Shown here piece by piece: positions 1 to 9,728 of a DNA stretch of 64,000 nucleotides. This stretch comes from Maribacter dokdonensis DSW-8. GTDB taxonomy: Bacteria; Bacteroidota; Bacteroidia; Flavobacteriales; Flavobacteriaceae. Each line of letters starts with the position of its first letter. Position 1 is the stretch's first letter. The notes under the pieces are model-generated. The model worked only from the letters and a program-made list of their open reading frames with translations, made no database searches and was not told where the DNA came from. The stretch covers positions 124,001-188,000 of the forward strand of contig NZ_LDPE01000004.1 in assembly GCF_001447995.1 (NCBI RefSeq), given 5' to 3'. The position numbers and the translations under genes were made by a program.

Positions 1-2
1 AT

Positions 3-1988
3 GTCGTGGAGAACAATTTGGGGGTTAGAAAGTTTGAATTGAATCCCGATCGCGGGTTTATGCTTAACGGCAAACCAATAGAACTTATGGGTTTCAATAG
101 GCATCAGCACTTTCCATATATAGGCGATGCGGTACCAGATGCCCTGCATTATAAAGATATGTTGCAGTTTAAAGAGTTCGGTTTTAACATTATGAGAACC
201 GCACATTACCCACAAGATAATGCCATTTTAGACGCCTGTGATAAGCTGGGTATTCTGGTATATGAAGAAGCACCGTCGTGGATATCCATGAGCACGGATA
301 AGGAGTGGTGGAACAATTTTGAACAATCGGAACGCGCTATGATTCGCAATCATAGAAATCACCCTTCCGTAATAATTTGGGGAGGAGGGATTAACCACAG
401 AGGGTATGTGCCTGTAGCACACAATACCGCCAAACAAGAAGATCCAACAAGGCTTACCGCCTCACAGGGTTCACGGTGGACAGGTTGGCAAACATCTGGT
501 CTAACAGATATTAATGCAAATATGCTTTACGGACCATTTATCTGGGACCGTGCAGAACCTATGTTCGCTATGGAAGGGCATCATGGACCGGAAGCCTTGG
601 CACCGTTTATAAAAGATTCCCTAATGACAGGATTAATATCATGGACGGCCCATGCCTATTATACTTTTCATCCAACTCACGATAAGGCATCAAACAAAAT
701 AGACAGAACAAGAAGTGGCGGAATGACCATTTTTAGAAATCCTAGACCAGAGTTACACTGGTATAAGGCAGAGCTCGGAAAAGAACCCTTTGTATATATG
801 CTGGAAGACTGGAAAAAAGGGCAAGATTCCATCACGGTCTATAGCAATGCAGAAAACGTAGAATTAAGTGTAAACGGTAAAACGGCAGCTACCCAAACCT
901 CCTCAAAAGATACTATTTATAATGGTTTACACCATGCGCCCTTTATATTTAAAAATTTAAAATATGCCGATGGTGAGGTTAAGGCCAAAGCCATTTTTAA
1001 AGATGGAAAAACCAAAGAAGTAGTTCATAAAACTCCGGGAAAACCCTATGCCATAGAACTAATGGTAGATACCGTAGGTAGAAAGTTTACTGCAGATGGT
1101 GCTGATATTCTTATGGCCTACGCTACTGTTGTAGATAAGAACGGCACCGCAATTAAAGAGTACAATGGTAAGGTTACTTTTTCTGTAAGTAAGAATGCCA
1201 TGGTGGTAGGTGATAATGCGAATATCAATGCCAACCCTATGTTCACGGAGTATGGTATTGCACCAGCATTGATTAGAGCAGGTACTACGGCAGGTGAGGT
1301 CAAAATTACGGCAAGTGCCAAAGGTTTAAAATCTGCCAATGCAAACGTGCAATTAACAGCCTATGACCCAAATGTTTTGGCAACGAATGCAAGAGCTATT
1401 TATGATTTTAAGAAAGTTAAAATAGACATGGGAGCCCATGACCAGTTGGTTCAATTCGGATGGGATTTTTGGCATGGCAAGGACGAGGAAAAGAGCAGCT
1501 ATAAACTACCCCTTTTCAAAAACGCCGAAGTAAACCTGGCAACAAACAGCACTGATGGTGTTTTGCGCTGGTTGGGTGAAATGAACGTTATAGGTAAATA
1601 CGGATTTGTGTATGGCGATGGTGTCCTTGGTATAGATGAAAATGGGTTAAGTATTAACTTTAAAGGACTACCAAAGGGAAAATACAAGTTGACCACGTAC
1701 CACCATGCACCACAAAGTAATTCTGATGAAATGGATCCCAATAAGGATAAGTTGAAAGAGATACGAATTTTGAATATTCCCTACGAACGCAAATTAACCA
1801 TATCGGCAGGGGAGAATACCAAAGAAGTTAAAGTCACGGAAGGTAAAATGATGCAGTTTCAAGAACCAGGTAATAGTACGATCCTATTTAATATACAAGA
1901 TGATGGTACTGCAAAAGTTAATATTCAAGGAACAGCAGGAAAAGGAATTTGGTTAAACGGAATAGAATTGCAAGAATGGAACAAATAA
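3..1988 (+). CDS. Glycoside hydrolase family 2 protein (beta-galactosidase-like), 5' truncated by window
   Basis: C-terminal part of a GH2 enzyme. The frame is open to the left edge, and the visible text begins inside the usual transition into the catalytic barrel (GVRKFELNPDRGF, then LNGKPIELMGFNRH), so the N-terminal sugar-binding and Ig-like domains lie upstream of the window. The GTG at position 6 is therefore not the real start. The TIM barrel is followed from about residue 265 of the fragment by Ig-like/DUF4982-type segments and a C-terminal beta-rich domain. The likely nucleophile Glu sits in MFAMEGHHG. The segment where GH2 enzymes carry the Asn-Glu acid/base pair reads IIWGGGINHRG, with His in place of Glu. 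In this neighbourhood the expected substrate is a beta-linked galactose of agar or porphyran oligosaccharides. Family assignment is secure; activity is uncertain. Confidence 0.85.
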   Translation, partial: VVENNLGVRKFELNPDRGFMLNGKPIELMGFNRHQHFPYIGDAVPDALHYKDMLQFKEFGFNIMRTAHYPQDNAILDACDKLGILVYEEAPSWISMSTDKEWWNNFEQSERAMIRNHRNHPSVIIWGGGINHRGYVPVAHNTAKQEDPTRLTASQGSRWTGWQTSGLTDINANMLYGPFIWDRAEPMFAMEGHHGPEALAPFIKDSLMTGLISWTAHAYYTFHPTHDKASNKIDRTRSGGMTIFRNPRPELHWYKAELGKEPFVYMLEDWKKGQDSITVYSNAENVELSVNGKTAATQTSSKDTIYNGLHHAPFIFKNLKYADGEVKAKAIFKDGKTKEVVHKTPGKPYAIELMVDTVGRKFTADGADILMAYATVVDKNGTAIKEYNGKVTFSVSKNAMVVGDNANINANPMFTEYGIAPALIRAGTTAGEVKITASAKGLKSANANVQLTAYDPNVLATNARAIYDFKKVKIDMGAHDQLVQFGWDFWHGKDEEKSSYKLPLFKNAEVNLATNSTDGVLRWLGEMNVIGKYGFVYGDGVLGIDENGLSINFKGLPKGKYKLTTYHHAPQSNSDEMDPNKDKLKEIRILNIPYERKLTISAGENTKEVKVTEGKMMQFQEPGNSTILFNIQDDGTAKVNIQGTAGKGIWLNGIELQEWNK

Positions 1989-3280
1989 TCAGTAGAAAGT
2001 CGGGAAATAGTATACAATGTATTATCACGTGTTGCATGCTTTTTCTATTTATAGGTGAAGTGCATGGGCAACGTTATAGTCCAGAAAACGAAGATGTACG
2101 GGTTGGTCCGCCAAAACCGCCACTAGGAAAAAGATGGGTCATGAATCCCGATTTTTCAGATGAATTTAATGGTACAGCGTTAGATACTACAAAATGGTTG
2201 GATCATCACCCTACTTGGATAGGAAGAGAACCGGGATTATTCATGAAATCACAAGTATCCGTTGCTGATGGTTACTTACAGCTGAAAGGCGAAATGATGA
2301 AAAAGGACACCACAATAAATGCCTATGGTAGCAACAGGACATTTTCAATTGCCGGTGCTGCGGTAGTTTCCAAGAAGAAAACACAGTTCGGGTATTTTGA
2401 AACAAGGGTAAAAGCCGCGGCAACTACCATGTCTACTACATTTTGGTTTTCTACCGTAGGTAGTTTTAAAGGACCTAACGGTTGTGATAAATATGGCCTA
2501 GAATGGGATATTCATGAATCGGTTGGTAGATCAGGCGATTACAGTGGTAGCTATTTTGCAAGTGGAATGCACTCCAACAGTCACTTTTGGTATACTGATT
2601 GCGAAGGCGAGCGACATGATCGGAGGGCTGCTCAGGTAAGATTTGAAGATAACGAGGTAACCTCAGAAAATTTTCATGTATATGGTGGTTGGTGGCGTAA
2701 TGAAAGTTCCGCTAGTTACTATTATGACCATAGAGAACCAAAACATCAAAAATTCTATAATAAAGTAAAGGAAAAACCATTTGATCAACCCATGTACATG
2801 CGTTTGGTATCTGAAACCTATCCTTTTCCTTGGATAGAGCTTCCAAACGAAAAAGAATTGTCCGATCCAAGTAAAAACGTAGTTTATTATGATTGGGTCC
2901 GCGCGTATAAATTAGAGGATATTTCAAAGAAGATATCTCATAGCCCTTTAGAAAAGGAATTACAATTGTATGATGAAAGTGTCATTTTTGATACTACGGA
3001 AATTACGTTAGGCAAGGGGTCTAACTTGGAAATTCCGATTTCCTATAAAGCAAACGAACCAAGGCAATTGGTTTTGGAAATCTATAATACGGCCGATGAA
3101 AAAATAGCTTCGGATAAAGTACAATTGCTTGCTGGTTATGGTCATTTTCGACATAAATTAAAGTTGAGCAACACGTTGAATGCAGATACCGAATATCGTT
3201 TACTTGCCAAATTACAACCTGTACAAGACGATGATAAAACCATTTTAGACCGTAACAACCTTATTTTAAAGATTAAATAG
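1976..3280 (+). CDS. GH16 family beta-galactanase-like enzyme (agarase/porphyranase group)
   Basis: Secreted GH16 endo-hydrolase, 434 residues from the ATG at 1976. I prefer that start to the TTG at 1949 because it directly precedes a signal peptide ending near EVHG-Q and overlaps the GH2 stop by only 13 bases, so the two are probably translationally coupled. The GH16 jelly-roll spans about residues 45-310. The catalytic E-x-D-x-x-E motif is present as E176-W-D178-I-H-E181, an unusual filling compared with the EIDIME of the agarase at 42.2 kb. A C-terminal beta-sandwich of about 110 residues, probably an accessory or binding module, follows. Seen: fold hallmarks and catalytic triad. Inferred: porphyran or agar as substrate, from the sulfatase and GH29 neighbours. 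Another beta-galactan such as carrageenan cannot be excluded. Confidence 0.85.
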   Translation: MEQIISRKSGNSIQCIITCCMLFLFIGEVHGQRYSPENEDVRVGPPKPPLGKRWVMNPDFSDEFNGTALDTTKWLDHHPTWIGREPGLFMKSQVSVADGYLQLKGEMMKKDTTINAYGSNRTFSIAGAAVVSKKKTQFGYFETRVKAAATTMSTTFWFSTVGSFKGPNGCDKYGLEWDIHESVGRSGDYSGSYFASGMHSNSHFWYTDCEGERHDRRAAQVRFEDNEVTSENFHVYGGWWRNESSASYYYDHREPKHQKFYNKVKEKPFDQPMYMRLVSETYPFPWIELPNEKELSDPSKNVVYYDWVRAYKLEDISKKISHSPLEKELQLYDESVIFDTTEITLGKGSNLEIPISYKANEPRQLVLEIYNTADEKIASDKVQLLAGYGHFRHKLKLSNTLNADTEYRLLAKLQPVQDDDKTILDRNNLILKIK

Positions 3281-3454
3281 CTTAATAATCGTCTTTTAGA
3301 ACCATTTATATTCCTAAATGGGTCATATGTAGTGCTGGTTTCGGGCAAATCATCATAATCTTGTTATAGACCTTTCAGTTAGTTATCAGTGCTAAGGTCT
3401 CATAGCTAGACTGGCTCAGGAAATTAATTGTTCATAGGATTAAATCTATTTCAA
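3281..3454 (+). other. Intergenic segment with two small inverted repeats between GH16 and GH29 genes
   Basis: Two short inverted repeats are visible: CCATTTA/TAAATGG (3302-3308 and 3315-3321, 6-base loop) and AGACCTT/AAGGTCT (3368-3374 and 3394-3400). Neither is followed by a clear T-run. They could be transcript-processing or stability hairpins or a regulator site. No gene is seen here. Confidence 0.3.
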
Positions 3455-5020
3455 ATGATAAAACACATCGGTAAAAAACTAGGGATTATTGCTGTAGTAT
3501 TAGGAGCAAGCTATCAATCACATATATATGGCCAAAACGATAAATATGCAGAAACTTGGGAGTCTATAGCCAAGGTAAATGCTACGCCAGATTGGTTTTT
3601 AGATGCCAAATTGGGTATTTATGCACATTGGGGTCCGGTATCAAGTGCTTTTGAGGGAACCGAACCAAGCAAGCATTATGCAGGTTGGCATGGTATGATG
3701 ATGTATAATGATGGTAAAATAGTTGAAACCAAAAACGGTAAACCCAGTAACAATTACCTCCATCATAAAAAGAAATACGGTAAACCATCAAAAAAAGGAT
3801 ATATAGAAATCATAGAAGATTTTTCTCCAACAGCTTTTGACGCCAAGGAGTGGGCAGATTTATTTGCAAAATCGGGGGCAAGGTTTGCCGGTCCTGTAGC
3901 CATGCACCATGATAATTTTGCGATGTGGGATAGCAAGGTAACCCGATGGAATGCTATGAATTATGGAGGTATTGATCCGTCTGCAGCACTAAAAAAGGAG
4001 ATAAATCGAAAAGGCATGCGATTTATAGGATCTTTTCACCATGCATTTACCTGGAAATATTTTGGTCCTGCACACGCACACGGTAACATTGATCCTAAAG
4101 ATTATGATTTGTATACCAACCCGCACAGTTTGGATAATGACACTCCAGATGAAGCTTTTAGGACAGCATGGTGGGCCGCCTTAAAGGAATATATTGATAA
4201 TTACCAACCGGATATTATTTGGTTCGATTGGTGGTTAGAGAATCTACCGGAAGAAGACCGACTTAAGTTTTTGGCCTACTACTATAACAAGGGTAAGGAG
4301 TGGGGTAAGGAAGTAGCCGTTTGTTATAAAGAAGCAACCTTTAACGAAGATGTTGCTATAAAGGATTATGAACGCGGTAGACCAAATCAACCCAAACAGA
4401 ATGCATGGCTAACGGATACTTCACCGGGAGCGTGGTTCTATAGACCCAATGCCAAATTTAAAACAGCCAATGAGCTCATAGATATACTTGCGGATATTGT
4501 GGCAAAAAACGGATTAATGTTGTTGAACGTACCACCAAACCCAGATGGTAGCATTCCACCGGAAATGCAAAAATTATTGACAGATATGGGAGCTTGGTTA
4601 GAAATTAACGGCGAGGCAATTTATGATACACGTCCATGGACCGTTTTTGGTGAAGGGCCCACTAGATTGCCAGAAGGTGGGCATAAAGTAGAGGAGAAGC
4701 TAAAAATAGAATACAATGAGAACGACATAAGATATACCAAGAAAGGCGATAAAGAATTTTTTGCTATTGTATTAGACGAGCCCAAAGGCGATGTAATCAT
4801 GAAAACGTTGTCTACTGATATTGGAGCATTAAATTCAGCTATTCTAGAGGTGCAACTAATTGGTAGTACCGAGAAATTAAAATGGGAACGGAATGAGAAA
4901 GGTTTGGTCATTCAAAAACCATCCTCTTTTCCTACGGAATATGCCCATGCTTTTAAAATTACTTTAGAAGGTTACAAAGAGAATAATATTGGTGGAGATG
5001 TAGAGGCGCATATAGATTAA
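3455..5020 (+). CDS. GH29 alpha-L-fucosidase family enzyme, possibly alpha-L-galactosidase
   Basis: Periplasmic or secreted GH29 exo-hydrolase, about 521 residues. The ATG at 3455 is chosen over the TTG at 3428 because it begins a compact signal peptide (MIKHIGKKLG... ending near HIYG-Q). The catalytic domain covers most of the protein: DWFLDAKLGIYAHWG near the N terminus, and the nucleophile Asp258 in the motif IIWFDWW. A small C-terminal beta-domain follows from about residue 425. L-fucose is 6-deoxy-L-galactose, and GH29 enzymes of porphyran loci are known to remove L-galactose after 6-O-desulfation. With a sulfatase immediately downstream (8-base gap) that role is more likely here than fucosidase activity, but this is inference from context. 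Confidence 0.88.
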   Translation: MIKHIGKKLGIIAVVLGASYQSHIYGQNDKYAETWESIAKVNATPDWFLDAKLGIYAHWGPVSSAFEGTEPSKHYAGWHGMMMYNDGKIVETKNGKPSNNYLHHKKKYGKPSKKGYIEIIEDFSPTAFDAKEWADLFAKSGARFAGPVAMHHDNFAMWDSKVTRWNAMNYGGIDPSAALKKEINRKGMRFIGSFHHAFTWKYFGPAHAHGNIDPKDYDLYTNPHSLDNDTPDEAFRTAWWAALKEYIDNYQPDIIWFDWWLENLPEEDRLKFLAYYYNKGKEWGKEVAVCYKEATFNEDVAIKDYERGRPNQPKQNAWLTDTSPGAWFYRPNAKFKTANELIDILADIVAKNGLMLLNVPPNPDGSIPPEMQKLLTDMGAWLEINGEAIYDTRPWTVFGEGPTRLPEGGHKVEEKLKIEYNENDIRYTKKGDKEFFAIVLDEPKGDVIMKTLSTDIGALNSAILEVQLIGSTEKLKWERNEKGLVIQKPSSFPTEYAHAFKITLEGYKENNIGGDVEAHID

Positions 5021-5028
5021 TTTTTTCG

Positions 5029-6816
5029 ATGATGAAATATTCGGTCTTTACTATCAAAAAGATGCTAATAGGTCTATACTGTATAGGTCTTGGCTGTATA
5101 TTTTCCTTGCAATCACAGTCAAGGCCAAATGTTATTTTGGTACTAACAGATGACCAAGGTATTGGCGATTTGGGTGCGCATGGCAATAAGTGGTTAAAAA
5201 CACCCGAAATTGATACTTTTTATAATGATGCCGTAAGAATGACCAATTTTCATGTGTCTCCGTTATGCACGCCCACTAGAGCCGCAATAATAACCGGTAA
5301 GTATCCAATAAGCAATGGGGCGTGGGCAACATACAAAGGTAGAGATGCCCTTTCCAATCCGGTGACCATGGCAGATGTATTTAAGAAAAATGGCTACAAA
5401 ACCGCTTTGTTCGGAAAATGGCATTTAGGGGACAATTATCCCAACAGACCAACAGATTCTGGTTTTGACACGGCTATTCATCATTTGGCAGGTGGTATCG
5501 GTGAATTGTCCGATTATTGGGGAAACGATTATTTTGATGATGTCTACTATGTAAACAATCAACCTAAACAATTTAAAGGGTACTGTACCGATGTTTGGTT
5601 CAATGAGACCATAAACTTTATCAAGAACAATAAGGACCAACCGTTTTTTGTGTATTTGCCATTGAATGCGCCTCATGATCCGTTATATGTGGATGAAAAA
5701 TATGCTGCCCCGTACAGACATTTAGAAGGCAAGGAAATAGTTAGTGCTAATCTTTATGGAATGATAGCCAATATTGACCATAATTTTGGCAAGCTGACCA
5801 AGTTTTTAAAAGCGGAAAAATTAGAAAAGAATACGATTGTCATTTTTATGTCAGATAACGGTACACGCTATGGGTATCAAGAAGCTGATAATTTAGGCTA
5901 CAATAAGGGCTATAGCGGAATAAAAGGTAGCAAACAAGAAGGCGGACATAGGGTTCCTTTTTTTATTCGATATCCTGAAGCAAGAATTAATGGGGGTAAA
6001 GACAATAATACGTTGGCGGCTCACATAGACCTTATACCAACGCTGGCAAGTTTATGTAAACTAGATACGCCCGATACATTGGGTTTAGAGGGAGTTGATT
6101 TTTCTACCGTATTAAAAAATACAGATGCAATTTTAAAAGATCGAACGCTATTCCTGCATAATCGGCAAGACTGGAGACCGCCCAGACAAGAATCTGACGG
6201 ACTTGTTTTACGCAACGAATGGCGATTACTACAAGGCAAAGAGCTTTACAATATAGTTACTGACCCCGTGCAAAAGAAAAACATAGCAAATGAACATCCG
6301 AAATTGGTCAAAGATTTACAAAGTGAGAATGCAACTTTTTATACATCGGCTATAGGTAATGATGTAATTAATGAAATACCGGTAGCTATTATAGGCACGG
6401 AACATCAAAAAGAAATAAAATTAACAATTCAACACGCCATTGGTGACGTTAACGGTATTTGGAAAACCGAACAAGTGGCTGCGGGTGTAAAAAATAAAAA
6501 TAATACACACGCTATAGAGGTTGCAAAAGAGGGCATGTATACTATTTCATGTATGCGTTGGTCCAAAGAAGTACCTGGTCCTATTCTAGGGGTGCCAAAT
6601 AAATTTCCTAAATCAAATTTTGAGTATGTGTCCATTTCTCCGGATAAGATAAGATTACGGATAGCCAATCAAATTTTAGAAAAGACTATTAACCCAAATG
6701 ATCAGTCAATAGATTTTAAGGTGTTTTTGGAAAAAGGTAAAACGTTTTTGGTAGCGGACTTTGTGTCTGGCTCTGATACTTACGGAGTCTATTACATCTA
6801 TATCAATAAAATTTGA
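5029..6816 (+). CDS. S1 family (formylglycine-dependent) sulfatase
   Basis: Exported arylsulfatase-fold enzyme of 595 residues that hydrolyses sulfate esters, probably on red-algal galactan oligosaccharides. An N-terminal signal peptide ends near residue 30 (LQSQSRPNVILVLTDDQG). The metal-binding Asp pair is in LTDDQG. The cysteine to be converted to formylglycine is Cys80 in the motif C-T-P-T-R, followed by AAIITGKYP. Further family hallmarks are GKWHLGD and MSDNGT. The roughly 150 residues after the catalytic domain (from about residue 440) form an added beta-rich domain, which makes the protein longer than the sulfatase at 8.3 kb. It follows the GH29 gene by 8 bases, so both are probably in one operon and act in sequence. 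The sulfatase subfamily and the carbon attacked cannot be read with certainty. Confidence 0.92.
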   Translation: MMKYSVFTIKKMLIGLYCIGLGCIFSLQSQSRPNVILVLTDDQGIGDLGAHGNKWLKTPEIDTFYNDAVRMTNFHVSPLCTPTRAAIITGKYPISNGAWATYKGRDALSNPVTMADVFKKNGYKTALFGKWHLGDNYPNRPTDSGFDTAIHHLAGGIGELSDYWGNDYFDDVYYVNNQPKQFKGYCTDVWFNETINFIKNNKDQPFFVYLPLNAPHDPLYVDEKYAAPYRHLEGKEIVSANLYGMIANIDHNFGKLTKFLKAEKLEKNTIVIFMSDNGTRYGYQEADNLGYNKGYSGIKGSKQEGGHRVPFFIRYPEARINGGKDNNTLAAHIDLIPTLASLCKLDTPDTLGLEGVDFSTVLKNTDAILKDRTLFLHNRQDWRPPRQESDGLVLRNEWRLLQGKELYNIVTDPVQKKNIANEHPKLVKDLQSENATFYTSAIGNDVINEIPVAIIGTEHQKEIKLTIQHAIGDVNGIWKTEQVAAGVKNKNNTHAIEVAKEGMYTISCMRWSKEVPGPILGVPNKFPKSNFEYVSISPDKIRLRIANQILEKTINPNDQSIDFKVFLEKGKTFLVADFVSGSDTYGVYYIYINKI

Positions 6817-6870
6817 TATGCTTTTTAAAGTAAGATAGAAGAGATAATTATCATAAACGGGTAGTGAATT

Positions 6871-6895
6871 ACAATACATTAAGGCTGGGTATTGT
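6871..6895 (+). terminator. Possible weak terminator hairpin after the first sulfatase
   Basis: A 7-base stem ACAATAC/GTATTGT with an 11-base loop lies 54 bases after the sulfatase stop and is followed by a T-rich stretch. It could close the GH2-GH16-GH29-sulfatase operon. The stem is AT-rich and weak. Confidence 0.35.
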
Positions 6896-7055
6896 ATTGT
6901 TTAACTATTTGTTGTTGAATGTGTTAGTTGTTTGTTCAGTTAATGTCTAGTAACGAAATAATGGGCTTTAAGAAAGGTATTTTAAATTTCAACTTTAAAG
7001 AATACATAAAAATTACCCTAAAAAAATTAATTAAACCTAAATTTTTATTTCATAA

Positions 7056-8258
7056 ATGAGAATAATTAAAACATTACTAGGTATTTCTGTTGTGTTGGTA
7101 TTTATAAGTTGCCAAGAGAAAGCTATAAAGTCAACTGAAAGTAATACGGGCGAAGAAGATAATTTGACTATAACCCAAGAGCAAATTGACCACTTAGGTA
7201 TAACCGATGTTGAGCATTTAAGTGCGGCTTCAAAAAGAGCATTAGCTTGGCCAACCGATTTAGGAAATGAGTGGTTTTTAGAATTTAATCAACTAGAACC
7301 GTTAAAAGGCGATTTGGCATATGAAGAAGGTGTAATAAGAAGAGACCCAAGTGCCATGATCAAAGAAGATGGTAAATACTACGTTTGGTACTCTAAAGGT
7401 GTTGGGCCTACGCAAGGTTTTGATGGAGATATAGAAAACGAAAAAGTATTTCCTTGGGATCGTTGTGATATCTGGTATGCAACTTCTACAGATGGTATTA
7501 CTTGGAAAGAAGAGGGAATTGCCGTTGCAAGAGGAGAAAAGGGCGCCTATGATGATCGATCTGTTTTTACAGTAGAGATTATGAAGTATGAAGATATGTA
7601 CTATCTAACCTATCAAACTGTAAAATCACCGTACAATAAAAGAGTTAAGAACCAGATAGGTTTGGCTTGGTCAACATCTCCCAATGGTCCTTGGATCAAG
7701 AGCAAAGAACCAATTTTGAGTCCTGCAGACAATGGTATTTGGGAAGGTGATGATCCTAATGATCGCTTTTCGGTAAAGAAAAAGGGAGACTTTGATAGCC
7801 ATAAAGTTCATGACCCCTGTATTCTACCTTTTAAGGGTAAATTCTACCTGTATTATAAAGGTGAGCAAATGGGCGAGGAAATTACATTTGGTGGCCGTCA
7901 AATAAGACATGGTGTCGCCATTGCCGATAATCCAAAAGGACCATATGTGAAATCTCCATATAATCCAATTAGTAATAGCGGACATGAAATTTGTGTATGG
8001 CCGTATAACGGAGGAATTGCATCCCTGATCACAACGGACGGACCCGAGAAAAATACCATTCAATGGGCGGAAGACGGTATAAACTTCAACATCATGGCGT
8101 CAATTCCAAGTCCGCCGCACGCTATAGGTTTAAACAGACCTGTTGATAGTGAAAAAGAACCTACAGAGGTTTTAAAGTGGGGGTTAACACATGTATATAA
8201 TAGTAGGGACTATCAAAGTATAATGCGTTTTACCTCTCGTAAAAAAGAGAAATATTAG
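7056..8258 (+). CDS. GH117 alpha-1,3-(3,6-anhydro)-L-galactosidase, lipoprotein
   Basis: Exo-enzyme predicted to release 3,6-anhydro-L-galactose from the non-reducing end of neoagaro-oligosaccharides; 400 residues. The first 20 residues are a lipoprotein signal with lipobox FISC, so it is probably anchored in the periplasm or outer membrane. The five-bladed propeller carries the conserved acidic sites of GH117 in [19 protein letters not shown] and [11 protein letters not shown] (the last also holds the His proposed as catalytic acid in this family). It is very similar along its length to the 381-residue GH117 at 46140-47285, which lacks a signal peptide. It starts a new unit after a 239-base gap and is followed by a sulfatase 16 bases later. 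Confidence 0.9.
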   Translation: MRIIKTLLGISVVLVFISCQEKAIKSTESNTGEEDNLTITQEQIDHLGITDVEHLSAASKRALAWPTDLGNEWFLEFNQLEPLKGDLAYEEGVIRRDPSAMIKEDGKYYVWYSKGVGPTQGFDGDIENEKVFPWDRCDIWYATSTDGITWKEEGIAVARGEKGAYDDRSVFTVEIMKYEDMYYLTYQTVKSPYNKRVKNQIGLAWSTSPNGPWIKSKEPILSPADNGIWEGDDPNDRFSVKKKGDFDSHKVHDPCILPFKGKFYLYYKGEQMGEEITFGGRQIRHGVAIADNPKGPYVKSPYNPISNSGHEICVWPYNGGIASLITTDGPEKNTIQWAEDGINFNIMASIPSPPHAIGLNRPVDSEKEPTEVLKWGLTHVYNSRDYQSIMRFTSRKKEKY

Positions 8259-8274
8259 AATCTATGTACTTTAT

Positions 8275-9720
8275 ATGGTAGTAAAAATAAGCACCAGTTT
8301 TGATGAAGAATTAGCACTTCATGGATACAAGCTCATTCTATTGGTATTTCTAGTTGTTGGGCAATGGTGTTCAGCGCAGAACAAACCCAATATTGTTTTT
8401 ATCCTTGCCGATGATGCCGGTTATGCAGATTTTGGTTTTCAAGGAAGTAAAGATTTCAAAACCCCATATTTAGATGAGTTTGCCAAAGAGAGCGTTCGTT
8501 GCACTCAAGCCTATGTAAGTGCTGCCGTTTGCGGTCCGTCAAGAGCAGGTTTTTTAACCGGTAAGTACCAACAGCGCTTTGGTTTTGAGGAAAACAATGT
8601 ACCTGGTTACATGAGTACTTCTGGAGTAACAGGTGATGATATGGGCTTACCGTTAGATCAAAGAACCATTGCCAATGAATTAAGGCAACAGGGTTATACT
8701 ACCGCCATTTTTGGTAAGTGGCACATGGGCAACGCAGACAGGTTTCACCCCACCAATAGAGGTTTTGATGAGTTTTACGGATTTAGGGGAGGGTCTCGTA
8801 GTTTTATGCCCTATGATGAAACCAATAAAATCGATAAGAACGAAAACAGATTAGAGCAGGGTTTTGGTAATTATCTAGAGCACAAAGGATATTTAACGGA
8901 TGTACTGGCAGATAGAACCAATCAATTTATAGCTCAAAACAAAGACCGTCCATTTTTTATATATCTGTCCTTTAATGCCGTGCATACGCCAATGCAGGCA
9001 ACAAATGAAGATTTAGATCAATTTCCAAATTTAACTGGAAAGCGAAAACAACTGGCAGCAATGACCTTGGCCATGGATCGGGCATGCGGTAAGGTGTACG
9101 ATCAATTGAAGAAGCTAGATTTATTGGATAATACAATCATTGTATTTACCAATGATAATGGAGGACCAAGTGATGCCAATGCGTCATTGAATAAACCCTT
9201 AAGTGGCACCAAGGCAAATCATTTAGAAGGTGGTGTTAGGGTTCCGTTTTTAATTTCTTGGAAGGGAATTTTACAGGGCAATACAACATACGATTATCCT
9301 ATTTCTTTGCTGGATATGTACCCAACATTCAGCACAATTGCCGGTGTTGAGGCGGCTAATTTAAAGGGGTTGGACGGAGTTGATATTTTGCCTTTTTTGA
9401 AAAAAAATAAGAGTGGTCGCCCACATGAAACTTTGTATTGGAAAAAGGAAAATAGGGCTGCTATCAGAGAATTGGATTGGAAATTAATTAGATATCCAGA
9501 TAGACCTGCAGAGCTCTACGATGTATCAAAAGATACTGCCGAGGAATATGATTTGGCATTGCAATATCCAAATAGAGTTAGGGCAATGTACAAAAAGCTA
9601 TTTCAGTGGGAGCTAGGTCTAGAACGACCAAAATGGCAACTACAGCGCAAGTTTGAAGGAAAGGCCGCAGAAAGAATGGATGCGTACAGTGCTCCAAAAA
9701 TAAGAATGAATAAAGATTAA
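8275..9720 (+). CDS. S1 family sulfatase
   Basis: Second exported formylglycine sulfatase of the locus, 481 residues, the usual length for a single-domain S1 enzyme. A hydrophobic signal segment (about residues 17-35, ending CSAQ) precedes [15 protein letters not shown], which holds the metal-binding Asp pair. Cys86 in C-G-P-S-R-A is the formylglycine site, with [10 protein letters not shown] following. GKWHMGN and [10 protein letters not shown] are further active-site hallmarks. It lies 16 bases after the GH117 lipoprotein and 8 bases before galactose mutarotase, suggesting cotranscription. The sulfatase subfamily and target (for example galactose 4- or 6-sulfate or L-galactose 6-sulfate) are not certain. 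Confidence 0.92.
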   Translation: MVVKISTSFDEELALHGYKLILLVFLVVGQWCSAQNKPNIVFILADDAGYADFGFQGSKDFKTPYLDEFAKESVRCTQAYVSAAVCGPSRAGFLTGKYQQRFGFEENNVPGYMSTSGVTGDDMGLPLDQRTIANELRQQGYTTAIFGKWHMGNADRFHPTNRGFDEFYGFRGGSRSFMPYDETNKIDKNENRLEQGFGNYLEHKGYLTDVLADRTNQFIAQNKDRPFFIYLSFNAVHTPMQATNEDLDQFPNLTGKRKQLAAMTLAMDRACGKVYDQLKKLDLLDNTIIVFTNDNGGPSDANASLNKPLSGTKANHLEGGVRVPFLISWKGILQGNTTYDYPISLLDMYPTFSTIAGVEAANLKGLDGVDILPFLKKNKSGRPHETLYWKKENRAAIRELDWKLIRYPDRPAELYDVSKDTAEEYDLALQYPNRVRAMYKKLFQWELGLERPKWQLQRKFEGKAAERMDAYSAPKIRMNKD

Positions 9721-9728
9721 CACAGCAC

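Noticed and set aside
1949..1975. TTG start for the GH16 gene
   Set aside because: Would add nine residues before the signal peptide and lengthen the overlap with GH2; the ATG at 1976 is better.
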